Shown in pieces: positions 34,988-42,676 of a stretch of 64,000 bases of DNA. Under the pieces are notes generated by a model. It saw nothing but the letters and a program-made list of their open reading frames with translations, was not told where the DNA came from and did no database searches. Made by a program: the position numbers and the translations under genes. This DNA is from Pseudomonadota bacterium. GTDB taxonomy: Bacteria; Pseudomonadota; Alphaproteobacteria; SHVP01. The stretch lies in NCBI GenBank assembly GCA_027622715.1, contig JAQBYN010000007.1:1-64000 (forward strand). The letters run 5' to 3'. Numbering within the stretch: position 1 is the first letter of the stretch; each line of letters opens with the position of its first letter.

Positions 34988-35752
34988 ATGCACAAAGCTT
35001 TGGTCATTGTCCCCTTCGCGCTAGACGCCGCAGGGGTCGCCAACCGCAAGCAGCAAACCAAGGCGGTTAAGCTGGGCCCTGATATCGAGTTCGACTTCAA
35101 GCCGGTCACTGCGGGGCCGACCAGTTTCATGAGCGCGCCCGACTGGGCGTTAATGGAAATGGCGATTTGGGAAGCCGGCATGAACGCGCAAGCCGAAGGC
35201 TACGACGCCGTGGTGATCGACACGATGAGCGATTCGGGCATGGCGCCATTGCGCGCCATGTTGGATATCCCAGTGGTCTCGCCGGGCCGGACCTCGATGC
35301 TGTTTGCGCTGATGTTGGGCAACCGTTTTGGTATTTTGGCGCAGTGGGACAAGGCGCTGGTGCGCTACCGCAAGGCCACCGCCGAATACGGGCTGGCCGC
35401 GCAATGCGCCGCGGTCGATCATTTTGACGAGCCGCCCGACTTCGCCAACCTGCTGGGCGGCAAAGAGGACAAAGTCTTCCCCAAGATGAAAGCCGCGTGC
35501 GAGCGGATGATGGACAAGGGCGCCGAGGTCATTTGCCTCGGCTCCACCACCATGCATCAGGCGGCCGAATATCTCGCCAAGGAACTGCCCATCCCGGTGA
35601 TCAACCCGGGGCCTCTGACCTACAAACTGGTGGAGACCATGATCGGTCTGAACCTGACCCACAGCAAAGCCGCCTTCCCCGCGCCACTGGTGCCCAAGCC
35701 GGAGATGGTCCACGCGATGCTGCAAGCGGCGCGCGCGAGCGAGAAGACCTAG
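34988..35752 (+). CDS. Asp/Glu racemase-fold protein lacking both catalytic cysteines, copy 2
   Basis: 254 aa, a paralogue of the gene 9 bp upstream, with the same start (VIVPF), the shared motif DTMSDSGMAPLR and CLGSTTMHQAA. Thr79 and Ser186 again stand where the catalytic Cys should be, and here even the nearby Cys76 is Val. The shared TSDSG and GSTTMH blocks, kept in both copies, suggest a conserved new active site rather than decay. A heterodimer of the two copies is plausible. Confidence 0.82.
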   Translation: MHKALVIVPFALDAAGVANRKQQTKAVKLGPDIEFDFKPVTAGPTSFMSAPDWALMEMAIWEAGMNAQAEGYDAVVIDTMSDSGMAPLRAMLDIPVVSPGRTSMLFALMLGNRFGILAQWDKALVRYRKATAEYGLAAQCAAVDHFDEPPDFANLLGGKEDKVFPKMKAACERMMDKGAEVICLGSTTMHQAAEYLAKELPIPVINPGPLTYKLVETMIGLNLTHSKAAFPAPLVPKPEMVHAMLQAARASEKT

Positions 35753-35784
35753 CCGACGCGGCAGCAAAGAGAGGCGTTTGCGTC

Positions 35785-36495
35785 ATGGCATCTGCTGTTC
35801 GGGCCGCGTTTGTCGGCATCGTCTATTACACGGCGGGATTTCTCGCCTTCTGGCTCGCCGCCGCGCCCTATGCCGACCGCCTCAATGCCGGTGCATCGAC
35901 GGACGGCATTTGGGCGGCGCTGTTCCCCTACTGGGTGATCGGGCAAATCGTGCTCACGGCGTGGGCCTGCTTCAACGCGCTGGCGTTGCCGGACGGCAAA
36001 CACCGGGCGCTGGCCGCCGGACTCGGCGCCGGGTTGCTTAACCTCGCCGGGCTCGTGTTCTTGGGGCTGGAGGACGGCGCGCGGGCCTGGCTCGACGTAA
36101 TCGGCATTGCCGCCGGTGTCGCGATCGGTTTTGGCTTCGACCGATTCGCGGCCGCACGGTCCCTGCGATTGCCCGCTGCCCGGCACCTCGTGTGGTTGTG
36201 GCTACCCGGTGCCGCGTTCATGGCAAGCGCGCTCCTCCTGGTGAACGGATTGGTCGATTCGGTCATCGTCGACAAATTGACGCCTGAATCTCTGTGGCTG
36301 CTCGTGCCGCTCGTCGGCGGATTGGTGATGGCCGCCGGGTGGCGACGGATGGCCGCGGCCCGCACCGCACGGGAAGCGCGTGCCGCCCGTGAGATGCTGG
36401 GCGCGTTGATGGTCATCGCTGGGGCATCGACACCTGCGCTCGTTACCGGCTTTGTCTTTCGCGCCCTGTTCCTGCAGCAAATCGTCGGGCTGTAG
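35785..36495 (+). CDS. hypothetical integral membrane protein
   Basis: 236 aa with about seven hydrophobic segments from the N-terminus on (AAFVGIVYYTAGFLAFWLAA first) and short loops; charged stretch near residue 190-207. I do not recognise a family. It follows the second racemase-fold gene by 32 bp and may be part of the same transcript. Position suggests a transporter or membrane accessory of the pathway, but no transport motif is seen. ATG at 35785 is chosen because the first membrane span begins just after it. Confidence 0.7.
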   Translation: MASAVRAAFVGIVYYTAGFLAFWLAAAPYADRLNAGASTDGIWAALFPYWVIGQIVLTAWACFNALALPDGKHRALAAGLGAGLLNLAGLVFLGLEDGARAWLDVIGIAAGVAIGFGFDRFAAARSLRLPAARHLVWLWLPGAAFMASALLLVNGLVDSVIVDKLTPESLWLLVPLVGGLVMAAGWRRMAAARTAREARAAREMLGALMVIAGASTPALVTGFVFRALFLQQIVGL

Positions 36496-36765
36496 CGAGG
36501 CCGGTACTCGCACCGGCGTATCCGGCAGTGCGACGACCGCGATCTGGGCACCCGCTGGTGGCCGCCGCAGCGAGTGAGAAGCAATAGCGCGGCGCGCGAC
36601 GGCCCAACGCCGTATGTGCGCGATCCGCGGGTGGATCTCGTCGCCGTAGGCGAGGCCAACCGCCGGATTTGCGCGCGGCCCTGGAAGGCGGGGCTGGATC
36701 GTGTCAAATTTGACCCTGGAATTTCATCCGGGCGCGCGACGACGCGCCCACCGCAGGAGACAGCC
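36496..36765. promoter_or_regulatory. 270-bp interval before the PqqC-like gene, with palindromes
   Basis: This is the largest gap in the plus-strand run and probably holds a second promoter. GTCAAATTTGAC (36703-36714) is a perfect 12-bp palindrome 52 bp before the start codon, followed by a GGGCGCG...CGCGCCC stem at 36730-36749. Either may be an operator or leader hairpin. No coding sequence is convincing in the rest. Confidence 0.45.
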
Positions 36766-37485
36766 ATGACCGACCAACTAATGCCCAAGCAAGAATTCTT
36801 CAAAGCATTGCAGGGCGCGCGCACCGCGGCGCACTCCAGCGGCCACCCGTTCAGCGCCGCATGGAAAGCCGGCGAGCTGACCAAGGACGACCTCGGGTTC
36901 TGGGCAATGCAGATGTACTATTACATTGAGGACGTGACGCGGATGTTCTCGGCGCTGTTCACCCGGCTGCCCGATCTTCAGGCCCGTCTTCTAATGCTGG
37001 AAAACCTCAACGGCGAGGAAATCCCGGACCGCCATCCAGACCTGTTGCTCGACTTCGCCGAGGCCTGCGGCTACAGCCGTGAACGCGTGAAGAACGCCTA
37101 TCTCAAAGGCGAGGTCCTGCCGTCGTCGATGGCGATGCGCTCGTGGATATTCGAACTAGCGATGGTGCGCGAGCTGTCCGACGCGGCCGCTGGCATCATG
37201 ATCGCGCTGGAGGGCCAGACCCCAACGGTTTACCCGCTTTACATCGAAGCCGGTCGCAAGATGGGCTTTACCGACGCACAGATGAAATTCTTCCACGTCC
37301 ACATCGAGGCCGACGAGGGCCACGAAGAGGGCGGGCTGGAGATTTGCGCGCGTTACGCCCACACCCGCGAAATGCAGGACCGGGCGATCGCCACCGTCAG
37401 CAACGCCACGCGCATGCGCTATCAGATGTTGACGGCGATCTACGACGCCACGGTCGGCGCCCGCCAAAGCCAGGCCGCGGAGTAG
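36766..37485 (+). CDS. PqqC/TenA/CADD-like heme-oxygenase-fold protein, likely metal oxygenase
   Basis: 239-aa all-helical protein of the PqqC-CADD type. Potential metal ligands are well spaced: Glu84/85 and His90 (GEEIPDRH), Glu149 (ALEG), and His179, Asp183, His186 (HVHIEADEGH). The H-x3-D-x2-H ending is that of the heme-oxygenase-like diiron oxidase (HDO) group, including CADD. It is not PqqC itself, because no other pqq genes are near. Likely reaction: O2-dependent oxidation or fragmentation of a carboxylate or amine substrate. ATG at 36766 has GCAGGAG upstream. The SDR begins 2 bp after its stop. Confidence 0.8.
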   Translation: MTDQLMPKQEFFKALQGARTAAHSSGHPFSAAWKAGELTKDDLGFWAMQMYYYIEDVTRMFSALFTRLPDLQARLLMLENLNGEEIPDRHPDLLLDFAEACGYSRERVKNAYLKGEVLPSSMAMRSWIFELAMVRELSDAAAGIMIALEGQTPTVYPLYIEAGRKMGFTDAQMKFFHVHIEADEGHEEGGLEICARYAHTREMQDRAIATVSNATRMRYQMLTAIYDATVGARQSQAAE

Positions 37486-37487
37486 CG

Positions 37488-38231
37488 TTGCCCGGCTATA
37501 ACGGCAAAGACAAGGTCGCGCTGGTTACCGGCGCGACTGGCGGTATCGGCGGCGCCGCGGTCAAGCTGTTCCGCGCGGCCGGCACAACCGTCATCGCAAC
37601 CGGGCGCGATCAGCACAAAGTTGAAGGACTGTTCCGCAACGACGCCCAGGTCCTGGCGATCGAGGGCGACTTTTCCAGCGAACAAAGCGCCCGGCGTGCG
37701 GTGGCAACCGCGATGGGGCGTTATGGCCGGATCGATCACGTGATCCATTGTGCCGGCGCTGTTAGCAAAGGGCGTATCGAAGAGACCAGCCTGGAAGAAT
37801 GGCACCGCCAGTTGGATGTCAATCTGACCTCTGCGTTTCTTCTTTGTCGGGAAACCTACGACGCGCTGAAGGCCAGCAAGGGGTGCGTTGTCTTGCTGTC
37901 TTCGACCAACGGCATCCATGGCGGAACGGCGGTCTCCGGTCTGCCCTACGCCGTAGCCAAGGCCGGCGTTATCAACCTAACCCGCTATCTCGCCAAAGAA
38001 TGGGCACCTGACGGCATCCGGGTGAACTGTGTCATGCCCGGCCCCGTCGATACCCCCATGCTGGATCGGCTGACGCCGGAGCAACATGAACGCACGAGGG
38101 CCGCGACATTACTCGGTCGTTACTCGACCGCGGAGGAATGCGCGGGCATGATCGTGCACCTGTGTTCGGACTATGCCGCGTCGATGACGGGAACCGTCAG
38201 CAACGTTTCGGCCGGCAACGTCCTCGACTAG
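37488..38231 (+). CDS. short-chain dehydrogenase/reductase
   Basis: 247-aa classical SDR: cofactor loop TGATGGIGGA, CAGA (NNAG equivalent), Ser in VVLLSSTNG and catalytic YAVAK. The Arg after the second strand (ATGRDQ) suggests NADP preference. A TTG at 37488 with GGAG upstream is the most likely start, since it begins just before the Rossmann strand and no ATG or GTG fits. It is sandwiched between the HDO candidate (2 bp) and the dioxygenase-like gene (8 bp), implying joint function on an alcohol or ketone intermediate. Confidence 0.85.
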   Translation: MPGYNGKDKVALVTGATGGIGGAAVKLFRAAGTTVIATGRDQHKVEGLFRNDAQVLAIEGDFSSEQSARRAVATAMGRYGRIDHVIHCAGAVSKGRIEETSLEEWHRQLDVNLTSAFLLCRETYDALKASKGCVVLLSSTNGIHGGTAVSGLPYAVAKAGVINLTRYLAKEWAPDGIRVNCVMPGPVDTPMLDRLTPEQHERTRAATLLGRYSTAEECAGMIVHLCSDYAASMTGTVSNVSAGNVLD

Positions 38232-38239
38232 GAGCCACC

Positions 38240-38629
38240 ATGCCGCTGTCACATCACGAAGCCGGCGAGATCACCGGCTACCACGCCCATATCTATTACG
38301 ATGCCGAAAGCCGCGAGGCCGCCCGCGCCGTGCGTCTTGGCGTCGAAGGGCGGTTCCGTTGCGTCTTGGGCCGCTGGCACGACCAGCCGGTCGGGCCCCA
38401 CCCCAAAGCGATGTATCAAGTTGCCTTTGAGGTCGACGAGTTTGCCAAGATCGTGCCTTGGCTGATGCTGAATCGGCGCGGGCTCGACATCCTCATCCAT
38501 CCCAACACTGAGGACACGATCAAAGACCACGACGCCAATCCGATATGGCTGGGCACCAAACTCGCCCTCGACATCGACACGTTGCGGCGTTTTTCGGTGG
38601 AGCAAGCCAAGAAGATCGCGGCGGGCTAA
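38240..38629 (+). CDS. DOPA 4,5-dioxygenase family protein
   Basis: 129 aa, matching the small DOPA 4,5-dioxygenase-like family. The conserved His appear in YHAHIYYD (His15, His17), in GPHPKAMYQ and in ILIHPNTEDTIKDH. In fungi the family opens catecholic rings extradiolly; most bacterial members are uncharacterised. It ends the plus-strand operon and overlaps the convergent DHA2 exporter gene by 4 nt. A ring-cleavage role would fit with a UbiD-type decarboxylase at the head of the same operon. Confidence 0.85.
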   Translation: MPLSHHEAGEITGYHAHIYYDAESREAARAVRLGVEGRFRCVLGRWHDQPVGPHPKAMYQVAFEVDEFAKIVPWLMLNRRGLDILIHPNTEDTIKDHDANPIWLGTKLALDIDTLRRFSVEQAKKIAAG

Positions 38630-40209
38630 CGCTCAAGGGACGCCGGGCGCCCCCCGATCATCACGGCGGCAGCAGCGGCACTAAAGGCCGCAAGCAGTGC
38701 CGCGACGATGGCGACGGCGCGAAATCCATCAACCAGCGCGGCACTGATCGCCAAACGCACTGCACCTTGGGCGTCGGCATTGCCAACCCCGGTGAGATCG
38801 ACCGCGGCGAGACGGCCCAGCTGATTGAGAATGGCGATCTGCGCGTCGGGCTGCAGCGACAACGCCTCAACGCCTCGGGTTAAGCCTGCGTCAAACGTCG
38901 CAGTGAAGAGAACGCCAAACCCAGCAATAGCGAGGAGCGCGGCGATACGCGCTGCGGCGTTGTTGACGCCGGATGCGAGCCCGGCCTGATCCTCATTGAG
39001 CGATGTCATGACGACTGTCGTCAAGGGCGCGACCACGATGGCCATGCCGATTCCGAGCACCACAATCGCCGGAAAAAATGACTGCCAGTAGACGCCATCA
39101 TTGGGTAGCGCGAACAAGCCAAAACCAATGGCCGCGATTAGCGGCCCGATGACAAGGGGCAATCGACCACCAACACGGACGACCAACCCGCCCGACCAGC
39201 GCGACAGCACGACGATCAGGACGATGAGCGGGAGGAACGCCGCGCCGGCCCCGGTGGCGCTGTACCCATGTGCCTGGATCAGCACAAAGGGGAAGAAAAA
39301 GATCAACCCGCCGAGCGACGCGTAGAGCAAAAGGGTGAGAAGGTTCGCGCCGGCGAAATCGCCCGACCGAAACAGCCCCAGCGGCAGCATCGGCGTGCGC
39401 AGCCATGCCTCAACCGCGACGAATCCGACCAGTGCCACAACACCGACCGCCAGCGCCGGCCAACTCGACGGTGCAGCAAAACCGAGACGGCTTCCCTCGA
39501 TCAGACCCAATACGATGCCGCCCAATCCAACGACGGCAAGCACCGAGCCCCACCAGTCGGTCCGCCCAACGCCGCGATCCCGGCTTTCGGGAACGTATAC
39601 ACGCAAGACCCAAAGCACGACGCCAGCCAACGGCAGATTGATAAAGAATATCCATCGCCACGACGCATTGTCGATCAACCAGCCGCCAAGCAACGGCCCC
39701 AGCGCCATGGCAAGCGCCGTAAAGGCCGACCACGTGCCGATCGCACGGCCACGCTCGGCCTTCGGAAAAGCGGCGCTAATGATTGAGAGGCTGCCCGGCA
39801 CGAGTAGCGCCGCGCCAATCCCCTGAAAACCGCGGGCAATGATGAGTTGAGTCATATCGGGTGCAAGACCGCACCACAGCGACGCCAACGCGAAGATCAG
39901 CGTGCCTGCGCCGAAAATACGGCGGCGCCCGAACCGGTCGCCAGCCGCGCCGCCGGTTAGAATCAGCGCCCCGAGCAGCAACGCATAGGCCTCGACCACC
40001 CACTGCAACTGAACCAGGGTCGCGCCAAGATCCTGCTGGAGGACCGGCAGCGCGATGTTGACGACGGTGCCGTCAACCGCCGCCATCGTTGAGCCCAGAA
40101 CCGCTGCGGCCAGCACCCATGGACGGCGGCGTGGCGGGCACGGTTCGTCGGCGTCCGCGCCGAGGACGCCGCTATCGCCAGCGCGCGGCGGCACAGGGGA
40201 ATCGGACAT
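38626..40209 (-). CDS. DHA2-family MFS exporter (14 TM)
   Basis: 527 aa with about fourteen hydrophobic spans and the DHA2 features: STMAAVDGTVVNIALPVLQQ (motif D1) in span 1, GAAGDRFGRRRIFGAG (motif A) and the span-5 GPLLGG (motif C) of drug:proton antiporters. EmrB/QacA type. It probably exports a toxic compound or a product of the neighbouring catabolic operon. It is convergent to that operon and 36 bp downstream of the first SDR in the minus-strand group, with which it may be cotranscribed. Confidence 0.88.
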   Translation of the reverse strand: MSDSPVPPRAGDSGVLGADADEPCPPRRRPWVLAAAVLGSTMAAVDGTVVNIALPVLQQDLGATLVQLQWVVEAYALLLGALILTGGAAGDRFGRRRIFGAGTLIFALASLWCGLAPDMTQLIIARGFQGIGAALLVPGSLSIISAAFPKAERGRAIGTWSAFTALAMALGPLLGGWLIDNASWRWIFFINLPLAGVVLWVLRVYVPESRDRGVGRTDWWGSVLAVVGLGGIVLGLIEGSRLGFAAPSSWPALAVGVVALVGFVAVEAWLRTPMLPLGLFRSGDFAGANLLTLLLYASLGGLIFFFPFVLIQAHGYSATGAGAAFLPLIVLIVVLSRWSGGLVVRVGGRLPLVIGPLIAAIGFGLFALPNDGVYWQSFFPAIVVLGIGMAIVVAPLTTVVMTSLNEDQAGLASGVNNAAARIAALLAIAGFGVLFTATFDAGLTRGVEALSLQPDAQIAILNQLGRLAAVDLTGVGNADAQGAVRLAISAALVDGFRAVAIVAALLAAFSAAAAAVMIGGRPASLER

Positions 40210-40245
40210 TGCTCTGGAATCGGTCGTCGCGATTTCCGCGACGGG

Positions 40246-41001
40246 CTAAATCGCGATGGTGAAGCCGCCGTCGACCGTAATGACCTGCCCGGTGATGTAG
40301 CGCGCTTTGTCCGAGACCAGGAACGCCACGACATCGGCAATCTCTTCGGCCGTGCCGATGCGTTTGAGCGGGATGCCCTTCGCCGCGGCTTTTAGACCCT
40401 TGGCGCCCATCGAATGGACCGGGTCGAGCGCTTGTGCCGTCCAGATTAGACCCGGGGCAATCCCGTTGACCCGAATTTGATGCGGCGCCAACTCGACTGC
40501 CATGGCACGCACCAGTCCGGCGATGCCAGCTTTGGCCGCGGAATAGGGAATGTGATCGCCCCAACCGACGACATGGCCGGCGATCGAGGACAGGCAGACG
40601 ACGTTGCCCTTTTTGGCTTTGCGCATTTTCGGCGCGGCGGCGCGGACCACCCGCATCATGCCTTTGAGGTCGATTTCGTGGGTGATGTCCCAGTCTTCGT
40701 CCTTGAGCGTCTTCAACGGCATGTGCTTGGCAATACCGGCGTTGTTGACGATCACGTCCAACGCACCGCGGTACTTCTTTTCGACGGCGGCAACCACATC
40801 GTTCACGCACTTGGTGTCCGACACGTCCATATAGTGAAACTCGGCATCGCCGGCGCGGTCGATCTTGCGGGCGATGGCGCGACCTTCTTTTTCCAACACG
40901 TCGGTGACGATGACGCGGTAGCCTTCCTTGCCGAGCGCGACCGCGGTCGCAGCGCCGATGCCGATACCGGCCCCGGTTACCAGGGCGATGGGTTTGGCCA
41001 T
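40246..41001 (-). CDS. SDR family oxidoreductase (third of the SDR row)
   Basis: 251 aa: cofactor loop TGAGIGIGAA, NNAG in VIVNNAGIAKH, Ser in CLSSIAG and YSAAK. It differs most from the other two in the row, which lack this short Thr-Gly-Ala-Gly start. Asp after strand 2 (VIVTDVLEKEG) favours NAD. Located 20 bp after the middle SDR on the same strand. Function likely as a hydroxyacyl or sugar-alcohol dehydrogenase; substrate unknown. Confidence 0.87.
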   Translation of the reverse strand: MAKPIALVTGAGIGIGAATAVALGKEGYRVIVTDVLEKEGRAIARKIDRAGDAEFHYMDVSDTKCVNDVVAAVEKKYRGALDVIVNNAGIAKHMPLKTLKDEDWDITHEIDLKGMMRVVRAAAPKMRKAKKGNVVCLSSIAGHVVGWGDHIPYSAAKAGIAGLVRAMAVELAPHQIRVNGIAPGLIWTAQALDPVHSMGAKGLKAAAKGIPLKRIGTAEEIADVVAFLVSDKARYITGQVITVDGGFTIAI

Positions 41002-41021
41002 GAATTCCTCCTCAAGTCGGG

Positions 41022-41786
41022 TTAACTAAAGACGTCGCCGCCATTGGGCCCCAGCGTCTGGCCCACGAAGAAACGCGACTCCTCGGACGCCAAGAAAACG
41101 AACGCCGGCACGATATCCTTGTCGACATCGCCGAAGCGATGCTTGGTCTGCCGGGCGAGCACGCTCTTGGGCTTTTCCGGCGGGACCTGGTCGACCATCG
41201 GTGTCCGTGTCGCACCCATGGCCACACAATTGACATTGATATTCCGCTCGCCGACCTCGATCGCCAACGTGTGCGTCATCGCGATCACGCCGGCCTTGGC
41301 GGCATTGTAGTGCGTGAAAAGCGGTGTCCCGCCGAAAGCGAACTGGGTCGAAACGTTAATGATCTTGCCGTAGTCGTTTTTGTACATGTGCGGCAGAACA
41401 TATTTGGTGCACAGGAACGTCCCCCGGAGATGCACCGCAATCATCCGGTCGAACATCTCGACGCTCATATCCTGCAACGGCGCGCCGCGGTCGGCGTGGC
41501 CCGCGTTGTTCACCAGAATGTCGACCTTGCCAAAGGTTTTCAGCGCCTGGGAGACCATGCGCTTGACCTGGCCTTCGTCGGACACGTCGGCCTTCACGAC
41601 CAGCGCCTTGCGGCCCATCTTTTCGATGGCCTTCTGGATCTCCCAGATGTCTCGTTCACCCGCCTTGTCAGGATAGTTGAGCACAATATCGGCACCCTCG
41701 CGGGCATAGGCTTTGGCCACGCCGGCCCCGATCCCGCTTGACGACCCGGTGATCAGCGCCACTTTTCCCTTGAGACGTTTAGCCAT
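41022..41786 (-). CDS. SDR family oxidoreductase (middle of the SDR row)
   Basis: 254 aa: TGSSSGIGAGVA loop, NNAGHADRG, Ser in NVSTQFAFGG and YNAAK. It shares its N-terminal KGKVALITGSSSGIGAGVAK and C-terminal FFVGQTLGPNGGD with the upstream gene, so the two look like a local duplication. FabG/glucose-1-dehydrogenase-like. Spacing to the gene before it is 12 bp and after it 20 bp, an operon. Confidence 0.88.
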   Translation of the reverse strand: MAKRLKGKVALITGSSSGIGAGVAKAYAREGADIVLNYPDKAGERDIWEIQKAIEKMGRKALVVKADVSDEGQVKRMVSQALKTFGKVDILVNNAGHADRGAPLQDMSVEMFDRMIAVHLRGTFLCTKYVLPHMYKNDYGKIINVSTQFAFGGTPLFTHYNAAKAGVIAMTHTLAIEVGERNINVNCVAMGATRTPMVDQVPPEKPKSVLARQTKHRFGDVDKDIVPAFVFLASEESRFFVGQTLGPNGGDVFS

Positions 41787-41798
41787 AGTTGTGCTCCT

Positions 41799-42557
41799 TT
41801 AGAGCATCATGTCGCCGCCGTTGGGGCTGATCGTCTGCCCGACCATGTGGCTCGCCTCCTCGGACGCGAGATAGACGAAAGCGGGCACGATCTGATCGAC
41901 ACGGGCGAGTTCGCCCTTAGGGATCATCGCTTTGATCGCCTTGAGGTGATCTTCTTCAACGGCCTCAAGGATCGGCGTGTAGGTCGCCCCCGGCGCCACG
42001 CAATTGGCATTGATGTTGCGATCGCCGATCTCGCGCGACAGCGAGCGCGTGAACCCGATGATTCCTGCTTTGGCTGCGCAGTAGTGGCTCAACCCTGCCG
42101 AACCCAGATAGGCAAGTTGCGAGGCGTTGTTGACGATCTTGCCCGATCCTTGCTTGTACATGTGCGGCAGGACGAAGTGGGTGACAAGAAAGACGCTGCG
42201 TAAATTCACCCCGATCATCTCGTCCCACATGGCGATGGGCATCTTTTCCACCGGAGCGCCCGAGGCGATGCCCGCGTTGTTGATCAAGATATCGATTCGA
42301 CCCAAACGCTTGAGCGACTCTTTCACAAGGCGGCGCACAGGCCCTTCCTTGGAAACGTCGGCTTGCACGAGGTAGGCCTTGCCGCCGGCTTTTCGTACAG
42401 CCGCGGCGACCTTCTTGGCATTGGCCTCTTGTTGTTTGTTGGGAAAATTGATCACCACGTCGGCGCCTTCTTTCGCGAACGCTACCGCGACGCCTGCCCC
42501 GATGCCGCTCGACGCGCCGGTGATCAGCGCCTTTTTGCCCTTTAGTCTCCCGGCCAT
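41799..42557 (-). CDS. SDR family oxidoreductase (first of the SDR row)
   Basis: 252 aa, closely similar to the downstream gene: TGASSGIGAGVAVA loop, NNAGIASG, Ser in NNASQLAYLG and YCAAK, ending MVGQTISPNGGDM. The PNGGD ending is shared with the next gene and unusual compared with PDGG of FabG-like enzymes. Transcription probably starts in the 119-bp gap upstream, which holds the terminator of the binding-protein gene. Confidence 0.88.
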   Translation of the reverse strand: MAGRLKGKKALITGASSGIGAGVAVAFAKEGADVVINFPNKQQEANAKKVAAAVRKAGGKAYLVQADVSKEGPVRRLVKESLKRLGRIDILINNAGIASGAPVEKMPIAMWDEMIGVNLRSVFLVTHFVLPHMYKQGSGKIVNNASQLAYLGSAGLSHYCAAKAGIIGFTRSLSREIGDRNINANCVAPGATYTPILEAVEEDHLKAIKAMIPKGELARVDQIVPAFVYLASEEASHMVGQTISPNGGDMML

Positions 42558-42599
42558 GCGTGCCTCCCGCTATTCGTTTTTCGATTTCGTTGTGCCGAC

Positions 42600-42668
42600 A
42601 AAAATAGGCCCCGCCGAGGCGGGGCACAAATAGAAGAGCGGGCACCGGCGGCCGAAGCCGCCGGTGCC
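42600..42668 (-). terminator. tandem intrinsic terminator after the binding-protein gene
   Basis: On the minus strand two hairpins follow the stop at 42677. The first is a 12-bp stem (42657-42668 with 42641-42652) closed by a TTCG tetraloop. The second is an 8-bp stem (42618-42625 with 42608-42615), followed by CTATTTTT. Both are almost purely G-C. This separates the two binding-protein genes from the SDR row downstream. Confidence 0.85.
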
Positions 42669-42676
42669 AACCAACC

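Noticed and set aside
36766-37485. PqqC proper
   Set aside because: No other pqq genes and metal-ligand spacing like CADD/HDO; PqqC uses no metal.
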